This document shows, in pieces, positions 7,701 through 11,455 of a DNA stretch of 11,455 bases (position 1 is its first letter; each line of letters starts with the position of its first letter). This DNA comes from Verrucomicrobiota bacterium (lineage in GTDB: Bacteria > Verrucomicrobiota > Kiritimatiellia > CAIQIC01 > Lenti-01). Both the position numbers and the translations under genes were made by a program. The notes beneath the pieces were generated by a model, which saw only the letters and a list, made by a program, of their open reading frames with translations, did no database searches and was not told where the DNA came from. Location: NCBI GenBank assembly GCA_022709625.1, contig JAKLIL010000028.1:1-11455 (forward strand), in the 5' to 3' direction.

Positions 7701-8315
7701 ACGCGCATCGGCGGCCTCGTCGTGAACGCCCAGAAGCGCTTCACGAAGCCCCGCGGCGACGACCCCCCGCGGCCGATGCTGTCGTTTCGTCTCGACACGC
7801 TCGAAGGCGCGCTCGCCGCCGTGGCGTTTCCGGACGCCTTCGAGCGCTACGGCGTCCTGCTGCAGCCCGATGCGGCCGTGATGCTCTGCGGGTCCGTGCG
7901 CCGGGACAACGGCGGCTCGTCGGGCGACGGCGCGGCCAACGGCGGCGCCTCCTCCCTCGCAGTGGACGAAGTCTATCCCATCGACGAAGTGCCCGCGCGC
8001 TTCACCCAGGCCTTGAGCCTGCATGTCAACGTGGGCACCTGGTCCGAAGACAAGATGCGCGCGCTGCGGGACGTGTTGCGCCGCCACGGCGGGGATCCCC
8101 GGCGGCCGGGCACCACCCCCGTGCACATCTGCCTGCTCTATCCCGACAACGCCAAGGTCCACGTCCGGGCCTCCAGCGAGTTGACCGTGCGCGTTTCCGA
8201 AGCGCTGGTGAAAGAATGCGAGAAAATCGTCGACGGCATCTACGTCGGCGCGGTGAAACAGGCGGGGCTGCGTCCTTCCCCCGAGCCCAAATGGAAACGC
8301 CGCAACGGCGCCTAG
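4701..8315 (+). CDS. dnaE: DNA polymerase III subunit alpha
   Basis: The replicative polymerase of the chromosome, 1204 residues from the GTG at 4701. That start gives EPKFTHLHLHTEYSLLDG, the usual family opening; an upstream TTG at 4641 adds only unconserved sequence. The PHP domain has an intact HxH (His9, His11), Asp49-His50 in ITDHGNLYG, and Glu75 in GCEIYV. The polymerase core has GRGSGAGSLVAY (fingers/palm), PPDFDIDF with catalytic Asp417 and Asp419, and the third aspartate Asp570 in LKMDFLG. TGTHAAGVV, GVFQVESDGM and ALYRPGPM follow as expected. The helix-hairpin-helix part is at about 800-840, the beta-clamp-binding motif QASLFD at 924-929, and an OB fold lies near 995-1080. It is full length, DnaE1-type, with no 3'-5' exonuclease insertion as in PolC. 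It lies alone behind its own likely promoter. Confidence 0.97.
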   Translation: MEPKFTHLHLHTEYSLLDGMCALDRGEEHHSPLMERARALGQVALAITDHGNLYGAVHFYKAARKHGLKPILGCEIYVTPGNHREKTLVNGRQANHLVLLAETARGFANLMTLVSKAHLDGFYYKPRIDRALLAEHREGLVGLSACLKGEVSEALLDGLDDKAARLAGEYAEILGKDRFYLEVQDQKLPEQAGVNRKLVELARRLGLPLVATNDVHYLEPDHAVPHEMLLCLQTQAKWSDPDRMKYGSDQYYLKNEVDMRQLFRELPEAIENTWRIAERCNVELALEGQKNPHFPNYRCPDGLTHRQYLEQIAAEGVRKLYGVADLAHPRDAREKTIAERFFRELGVIEKTGFLNYFLVVWDFIRAAKDMGVPVGPGRGSGAGSLVAYAMGITGIDPLRYGLIFERFLNPERVSPPDFDIDFCQTRRGEVIDYVKGKYGAANVAQIVTYGTLGAKTLIRDIGRALEIPLSDCDKLAKMVPEVPGTTLAKARKDSLDFANACRSDPLAKQIMQFAPPLEDMPRQTGTHAAGVVIAERPLIELVPLTKDKEGNVISQWESNPLEEAGLLKMDFLGLKTLTVVQEACDNVKRTTGVALAPDALPLDDPKTYELLARGDTVGVFQVESDGMRDLLRQLQLNKIEELIAMIALYRPGPMKMIPKFIARKHGREPIEYPHPLLEPILKETYGIMIYQEQVQQAAGILAGFSLGKGDILRRAMGKKKPEEMAKQRQAFVDGCVKHKTCNAAKAGAIFDQIAEFARYGFNKSHSAAYGIVSFQTAYLKANHPVEFMAAMLSSEIGNTDKLPVLVAEAQKMDIRVLPPDVNESGLRFTPAKGAIRYGLAGVKGVGAGAVAALVQEREARGPFQGLVDFCERIDNGDVNKKTIEALVKCGAFDFTDLMRGRLFAGIETAMGYAASRRKDKAMGQASLFDALGGEGAAGVHMADRDLPPVAAWPQKQMLAFEKELIGFYISGHPLLACRWTLEKYNLHSAAEFAQLPERTRTRIGGLVVNAQKRFTKPRGDDPPRPMLSFRLDTLEGALAAVAFPDAFERYGVLLQPDAAVMLCGSVRRDNGGSSGDGAANGGASSLAVDEVYPIDEVPARFTQALSLHVNVGTWSEDKMRALRDVLRRHGGDPRRPGTTPVHICLLYPDNAKVHVRASSELTVRVSEALVKECEKIVDGIYVGAVKQAGLRPSPEPKWKRRNGA

Positions 8316-8479
8316 CGCATGTCCCTCCACGTAACCGCCACTTCTTCCTCCGGCACGGAATCGAGCACGGCAAACCGCGCGCCCATGTTTTTTTTTCGCG
8401 CCAGATTCCGTTTGAATGGGCGATATGGTTGTAGGGATCGGCGCGGGATCTTCTTCGGCAAGTTGCGAATCTTCGCCAT
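8312..8479 (-). CDS. Small hypothetical protein, 55 residues, basic then acidic
   Basis: A short ORF not related to any family I recognise. It starts at an ATG directly preceded by an in-frame TGA (8480-8482), so the start cannot lie further upstream. Residues 1-35 hold 13 Lys/Arg (MAKIRNLPKK, then RR, FKR, RKK), and the tail from Ala34 is hydrophobic/acidic with FAVLDSVPEEE and TWRDMR at the end. Codons near the 3' end are G/C-ending like those of the neighbours. An A9 run (8388-8396 on the plus strand as T9) encodes RKKN and is a slippage hazard; a restart at Met32 is possible. It is 122 bp downstream of trpA on the same strand. Its TAG stop shares CTAG with the dnaE stop, so the two genes end tail-to-tail. 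No strong ribosome binding site is visible. It may be a chance ORF. Confidence 0.42.
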   Translation of the reverse strand: MAKIRNLPKKIPRRSLQPYRPFKRNLARKKNMGARFAVLDSVPEEEVAVTWRDMR

Positions 8480-8491
8480 TCATCGTTTCGA

Positions 8492-8532
8492 CCGGCGCAA
8501 GGGAGCCGGAATACGCCGAATCGCTTTGGCGT
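8492..8532. other. Two small hairpins in the trpA-dnaE intergenic gap
   Basis: CCGGC (8492-8496) pairs with GCCGG (8505-8509), and ACGCC (8513-8517) pairs with GGCGT (8528-8532). They lie downstream of trpA. Neither is followed by a T-tract on the minus strand, so an intrinsic terminator is not established. The rest of 8480-8601 shows nothing I recognise. Confidence 0.3.
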
Positions 8533-8601
8533 GAATCCTCTTGACGCTTGGGGCCTGTTGCGCGGCTGGCGTCTCTATGGCTGGGAACGGATCGTACGGT
8601 T

Positions 8602-9402
8602 TCACGCCTCGTCGAGGCCTACGCGCAGGTCGCGGATTTTTCCCGTCATGCGCGCGGGGAGATCGGGGGCGGCGGGGGCTTGGCCCACGACGTTGCAAAG
8701 GGTCGAGCCGACGATGACGCCGTCGGCCATGGGCGCGAGTTTGCGCGCGTCGGCGCCGTTGCGGATGCCGAAGCCGAGGCAAACGGGCAGCGGACTGACG
8801 GCCTTGACCTCGGCGGCGTGTTTCCGGATCGCCTCGTAATCCAAGCCGCCTTCGCCGGTGGTGCCGGCCTTGGTGACGAGATACAGGAAGCCGCCGGTTT
8901 CGGCCGCGATTTTTTTCACGCGGTCGGGCCGCGTGGTGGGTGCGACGAGGAAGACGATCTGGATGTCGGTGCCCTGCAGCGCGGCGCGCAGAGGACCGGC
9001 TTCCTCGGGCGGGAGATCGACGACGAGCAGGCCATCGACGCCCGCCGCGTGCGCGGCCTTGGCGAGGCGCTCGAGGCCGTACTTGAAGAGGGGGTTGTAG
9101 TAGCCGAAGAGCATGATCGAAATTTCGGACTCGCGGCGCAGGCGCGCGGCGATGTCGAGGGTCTTCGTCAGCGTCATGCCGGCTTTGAGGGCGCGTTGCG
9201 AAGCCTCCTGGATGACGGGGCCGTCGGCGGTGGGGTCGGAAAAGGGCACGCCGAGTTCGAGGACGTCGATCCCGGCGCCGCAGGCGGCGCGCAGGATCTC
9301 GATGCTCGTTTCCGGATTCGGATCGCCGGCGGTGAGATAGCCGACAAGAGCTTTTCGCTGTTGGGCGGCGAGTTTTTGGAAAGTGGCGGTGATGCGGTTC
9401 AT
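8602..9402 (-). CDS. trpA: Tryptophan synthase alpha chain
   Basis: The cytoplasmic subunit that splits indole-3-glycerol phosphate into indole and glyceraldehyde 3-phosphate and passes indole to TrpB through the alpha2-beta2 channel. It has 266 residues, the family's normal length, as a TIM barrel. The catalytic Glu49 (VLELGVPFSD) and Asp60 (TADGPVIQ) fall at exactly the positions known from Salmonella TrpA. Other family segments are FGYYNPLFKYGLERL (about 112-126), a VDGLLVVDLPPEE segment (about 142-154), GFGIRNGADARKLA and DGVIVGSTL near the end. The ATG at 9402 is the only sensible start, though no Shine-Dalgarno sequence precedes it. trpB lies upstream on the same strand but 276 bp away, with a long inverted repeat between them, so tight translational coupling is absent. 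Confidence 0.97.
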   Translation of the reverse strand: MNRITATFQKLAAQQRKALVGYLTAGDPNPETSIEILRAACGAGIDVLELGVPFSDPTADGPVIQEASQRALKAGMTLTKTLDIAARLRRESEISIMLFGYYNPLFKYGLERLAKAAHAAGVDGLLVVDLPPEEAGPLRAALQGTDIQIVFLVAPTTRPDRVKKIAAETGGFLYLVTKAGTTGEGGLDYEAIRKHAAEVKAVSPLPVCLGFGIRNGADARKLAPMADGVIVGSTLCNVVGQAPAAPDLPARMTGKIRDLRVGLDEA

Positions 9403-9468
9403 GGGGTGGTGCTGGGGGGTGGGAGGTGGCGCAGGCTTGCGCGAGAGGATTTCTTTCGGATTTGGGCG

Positions 9469-9592
9469 GCGCGGAAACCAACCGGCATCTTTTCCGCGTA
9501 GACGCTCCGAGACCGACCCCTCGCGGACACTAGTCCAGCTCGGGTCGTCCGCGAAGCGTCCCCATCGGAAAATCTACCGGTTATTTCCGCGC
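9469..9592 (-). repeat. Long inverted repeat A, upstream of trpA
   Basis: An imperfect 124-bp palindrome: left arm 9469-9528, right arm 9533-9592, tip loop ACTA between GGAC and GTCC. The arms share GCGCGGAAA, AACCGG, TTTTCCG and GACGCT in order. The central stem pairs GACGCT (9501-9506) with AGCGTC (9555-9560), continuing inward with CGACCC/GGGTCG. CATCGGAAAATC at 9563-9574 is identical to 11112-11123 in repeat B. It lies 66 bp upstream of trpA. Strand is given as that of the genes. Confidence 0.8.
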
Positions 9593-9659
9593 AACTGCCC
9601 CGCCCCGATCCAAAAGAAATCCTCTGCATCCACGGCCTGTGGACGGCGGGCGTAGAAAG

Positions 9660-9700
9660 CGTTCCGCTGTGTGGAAAACTATTTTCCATGGCGTGGAAAA
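9660..9700. repeat. Palindrome unit inside the trpB 3' end, with a decayed neighbour
   Basis: TTTTCCATGGCGTGGAAAA at 9682-9700 is the same unit as at 46-64. A degenerate copy (about 13 of 19 matching) lies at 9660-9678. Their spacing of 22 bp breaks the 31-bp rule of the other arrays. The intact unit is read through by trpB and encodes its last residues, with the TAG stop immediately after it on the minus strand (9681-9679). Confidence 0.82.
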
Positions 9701-10968
9701 CCGAAACGGTCAGCCCTTTCCTGATTCTGACTCCTGACTCCTGAATTCTGGCTCTGATGCTCCTTGAGCCAGCGGGTGACGTGGTCGAGGTCCTTGTCGC
9801 CGCGGCCGGAGAGGCTGACGAGGATGTTCTGCGCCGCGGGGCGTTTCCGGGCCGCGCGGAGGGCCGCGGCGAGGGCGTGCGAGCTTTCAAGGGCGGGAAT
9901 GATGCCCTCGTATTTGCAGAGCATCTGGAATGCCGCGACGGCTTCGCGATCGGTGATGCCTTCGTAGCGGACGCGCTTCAAATCGTGCAGCAGGGCGTGT
10001 TCGGGGCCGACGCCGGGATAGTCGAGGCCGGCGGAGATGGACCAGGCCTCGTGGATCTGGCCTTCGTCGCTTTGCAGCAGGTAGGTCAGGGCGCCGTGGA
10101 GTTCGCCGGGCGAGCCGCCGCAGAGCGAGGCCGCGTGGCGCGGCGTGTCGAGGCCGTCGCCGGCGGCTTCGGCGCCGATCATTTCGCACGGATCGTCGAG
10201 GAAAGGATAGAACAGGCCCATGGCGTTCGAGCCGCCGCCGACGCAGGCGACGAGCAGGTCGGGGAGCTGGCCGCATTTTTCGAGGAACTGCGCGCGGGCT
10301 TCGTCGCCGATGACGCGCTGGAAGTCGCGGACCATTTCGGGATAGGGGTGCGGGCCGGAGACGGTGCCGATGACGTAGAACGTGTCCGCGCTGGCGCCGG
10401 ACCAGTAGCGCAGCGCCTCGTTCATGGCGTCCTTGAGGGTGCTGGTGCCGGAAGTCACGGGCACGACCTGCGCGCCGAGGAGTTCCATGCGGCGGACGTT
10501 GGGCGCCTGGCGCCGGATGTCCTCCGCGCCCATGAAGACCTTGCAGTCGAAGCCGAAACGGGCGGCGATGGTGGCGGTGGCGACGCCGTGCTGGCCGGCG
10601 CCGGTTTCGGCGATGACCCGCCTCTTGCCCATGCGGCGGGCGAGGAAGCCCTGGCCGACGACGTTGTTGATCTTGTGCGCGCCGGTGTGGGTGCAGTCCT
10701 CGCGCTTGAGCCAGAGGCGCGCGCCGCCGAGTTGGGCGGAGAGGCGTTCGGCGCAGTCGAGCGGCGTGGGCCGGCCGGCGTAGTCGCGCAGCATGGCGCG
10801 GAATTCGGCCAGGAAAGCGGGATCGTTCTTGGCCGACTTCCAGGCGGCTTCAACGTCGAGGAGGGCGGTCATGAGGGTTTCGCCGACGAAGCGGCCGCCG
10901 TAGGGGCCGAAGTGGCCGGCGGCGTCGGGATAGCGTCCGCCAAGTTTCGTGGTCATGAGGTGCGGCAT
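9679..10968 (-). CDS. trpB: Tryptophan synthase beta chain
   Basis: The PLP enzyme that condenses indole from TrpA with serine to make tryptophan. From the ATG at 10968 it has 429 residues. Lys99 in HTGAHKINN binds PLP. ETGAGQHG (121-128) holds the catalytic Glu, GGGSNAMG (244-251) binds the cofactor phosphate, and SGRGDKD (387-393) contacts the pyridine ring. FGPYGGRFVGE near the start is typical. The frame is open up to 11103, but that part runs through inverted repeat B; Met5 (10956) is an alternative start. The family normally ends soon after SGRGDKD plus one helix. Here a tail of about 25 residues (405-429) is encoded by a heptamer tract and a palindrome, so it is an acquired extension. 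It follows the DAHP synthase gene after a 301-bp gap and belongs to the same minus-strand aromatic cluster. Confidence 0.96.
   Translation of the reverse strand: MPHLMTTKLGGRYPDAAGHFGPYGGRFVGETLMTALLDVEAAWKSAKNDPAFLAEFRAMLRDYAGRPTPLDCAERLSAQLGGARLWLKREDCTHTGAHKINNVVGQGFLARRMGKRRVIAETGAGQHGVATATIAARFGFDCKVFMGAEDIRRQAPNVRRMELLGAQVVPVTSGTSTLKDAMNEALRYWSGASADTFYVIGTVSGPHPYPEMVRDFQRVIGDEARAQFLEKCGQLPDLLVACVGGGSNAMGLFYPFLDDPCEMIGAEAAGDGLDTPRHAASLCGGSPGELHGALTYLLQSDEGQIHEAWSISAGLDYPGVGPEHALLHDLKRVRYEGITDREAVAAFQMLCKYEGIIPALESSHALAAALRAARKRPAAQNILVSLSGRGDKDLDHVTRWLKEHQSQNSGVRSQNQERADRFGFPRHGK
9718..9757. repeat. Degenerate heptamer tandem repeat (CTCCTGA/ATTCTGA)
   Basis: ATTCTGA (9724-9730), CTCCTGA (9731-9737), CTCCTGA (9738-9744) and ATTCTGG (9745-9751) are adjacent 7-mers, flanked by partial units. 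The tract lies inside the trpB frame and encodes the low-complexity SQNSGVRSQNQ part of its tail. Similar TGACTCCTGA tracts are common intergenic repeats in several bacterial groups, from general recollection. Confidence 0.75.
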
Positions 10969-10992
10969 GGGGTAGTGGGTGAACAGAAATCT

Positions 10993-11175
10993 GCGGAAAA
11001 GGATGTTGAAAAACGAGGCGGCAAAACGAAGGCCCGTCTTTTCCGCCCTGCCGCTTCGCAGGCGACCACTCGCGTCCGCGAGTACTGCTCGGGTCGCCCG
11101 CAAAGCGGCATCATCGGAAAATCCAGGCGCTTATTGCGCCGAAAAGCACCCTCGTTTTTCAAAATCATTTTCCGC
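10993..11175 (-). repeat. Long inverted repeat B, upstream of trpB
   Basis: A 183-bp imperfect palindrome. Its outer arms, 10993-11018 and 11150-11175, match at 24 of 26 positions when inverted (shared blocks GCGGAAAA, GAT, TTGAAAAACGAGG). The central stem pairs 11050-11067 with 11092-11109 with two mismatches (GCCGCT with AGCGGC outermost), and the tip is ACTCGC/GCGAGT around GTCC (11068-11083). A side hairpin GGCGC-TTATT-GCGCC lies at 11126-11140. The motif CATCGGAAAATC (11112-11123) and the central stem match repeat A at 9469-9592 in the same orientation. It ends 24 bp before the trpB start. With the 9-mer repeat at 11239 it accounts for most of the 301-bp gap between trpB and the DAHP synthase gene; no other gene is seen there. 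Confidence 0.82.
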
Positions 11176-11238
11176 GCTTCCACGTTCCGCGGACGGCAAA
11201 CCGAAGTCGTTTGAAACCATGTCATGCGGACTCCGGAC

Positions 11239-11265
11239 ATCCTGTCAATCCTGTTAATCCTGTCT
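11239..11265. repeat. Three tandem 9-bp repeats (ATCCTGTYW)
   Basis: ATCCTGTCA, ATCCTGTTA and ATCCTGTCT follow one another without gaps, five bases downstream of the DAHP synthase stop. On the gene strand it reads as GACAGGATT-type units. Such AATCCTGT tandem repeats occur in intergenic DNA of many bacteria, from general recollection. Function is unknown. Confidence 0.85.
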
Positions 11266-11269
11266 ACAC

Positions 11270-11455
11270 TCATTTGATGATTTTCCGGAGGCGGTCATGC
11301 GCTTCGCGCAGGAGGGCCTCGGTGGTGGGCCAGTCGATGCAGGCGTCGGTGACGGAGCAGCGGGGGTTGAGATTCCGGGGATCGGCCTGCATGGGCTGGG
11401 CGCCCCACTCGAGGTTGCTTTCGAGCATGAAGCCGCGGATGCAGCGATTGCCGGC
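11270..11455 (-). CDS. 3-deoxy-7-phosphoheptulonate (DAHP) synthase, C-terminal part
   Basis: The last 61 residues of a class I (AroF/G/H-type) DAHP synthase; the 5' end lies beyond the window. The enzyme joins phosphoenolpyruvate and erythrose 4-phosphate, the first step towards chorismate and all aromatic amino acids. Visible family features are GFMLESNLEWGAQPM, where the glutamate binds the metal, and SVTDACIDWPTTEALLRE near the end. The frame stays open from 11455 to a TGA at 11270-11272. SVTDACI is closer to AroF than to AroG of E. coli, but the allosteric type (Phe, Tyr or Trp) cannot be decided from this fragment. With trpB and trpA downstream on the same strand it forms an aromatic biosynthesis cluster. 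Confidence 0.93.
   Translation of the reverse strand, partial: AGNRCIRGFMLESNLEWGAQPMQADPRNLNPRCSVTDACIDWPTTEALLREAHDRLRKIIK

Noticed and set aside
4488..8483. A 1331-residue open frame antisense to dnaE
   Set aside because: It is the mirror of a high-GC gene; dnaE in the plus frame has every family motif, and the antisense product is low-complexity His/Arg/Ala-rich with no recognisable domain.
8319..8534. A 71-residue plus-strand ORF just after dnaE
   Set aside because: It is antisense to the more protein-like minus-strand ORF and its product is Arg-rich without family features; not excluded, but less convincing.
10969..11269. Classical trp attenuator with a Trp-rich leader peptide before trpB
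   Set aside because: No short leader with tandem TGG codons is seen on the minus strand; the structure present is a long palindrome without a clear terminator T-tract.
10953..11273. A 106-residue minus-strand ORF whose ATG overlaps the DAHP synthase stop as ATGA
   Set aside because: It simply reads through the 9-bp tandem repeat and inverted repeat B, overlaps the trpB start, and shows no recognisable domain.

Overview
The window is GC-rich bacterial chromosome carrying housekeeping genes. The coding regions strongly prefer G or C at third codon positions. The intergenic gaps instead hold AT-rich palindromes and larger structured repeats. Gene content alone does not fix the lineage. The GC-rich genes combined with TTTTCCA-N5-TGGAAAA palindromes recall, from memory only, Verrucomicrobiota/Kiritimatiellota (PVC) genomes; treat that placement as low confidence.

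Plus strand, 1-4494. An array of five 19-bp palindromes (46-187) lies upstream of a SAM-dependent methyltransferase (244-948) and, 12 bp further on, methionyl-tRNA formyltransferase fmt (961-1917). A clear sigma70-type promoter (TTGACG-N17-TATAGT, 1921-1949) starts just after the fmt stop. It drives a YgjV-type membrane protein with a C-terminal acetyltransferase-like part (1994-2623) and a patatin-like phospholipase (2631-3500). A peptide-type ABC transporter ATPase (OppF/DppF family, 3520-4494) follows without its permease partners.

Plus strand, 4495-8315. A gap with two or three more palindromes (4510-4603) and a likely promoter (4641-4669) precedes dnaE, the replicative DNA polymerase III alpha subunit (4701-8315, GTG start). 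Its PHP, palm, beta-clamp-binding and OB-fold parts are all recognisable.

Minus strand, 8312-11455. Read in the direction of transcription: the end of a class I DAHP synthase (11455-11270, 5' end outside), trpB (10968-9679), trpA (9402-8602), and a previously unlisted 55-codon ORF (8479-8312). That ORF ends tail-to-tail with dnaE on a shared CTAG. DAHP synthase opens the aromatic pathway and TrpA/TrpB close the tryptophan branch, so this is an aromatic amino acid cluster. Unusually, trpB and trpA are about 276 bp apart, although they are adjacent and often translationally coupled in many bacteria.

The most interesting structure is in the trp gaps. Two related long inverted repeats (9469-9592 and 10993-11175) lie in the same orientation, one upstream of trpA and one upstream of trpB. 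They share a 12-nt motif and a paired stem with a compensatory base change. They may be a shared cis-acting RNA or a palindromic mobile/REP-like family. Other repeats are a heptamer tract inside the trpB 3' end, a 9-bp x 3 repeat after the DAHP synthase gene, and the 31-bp-spaced palindrome arrays.
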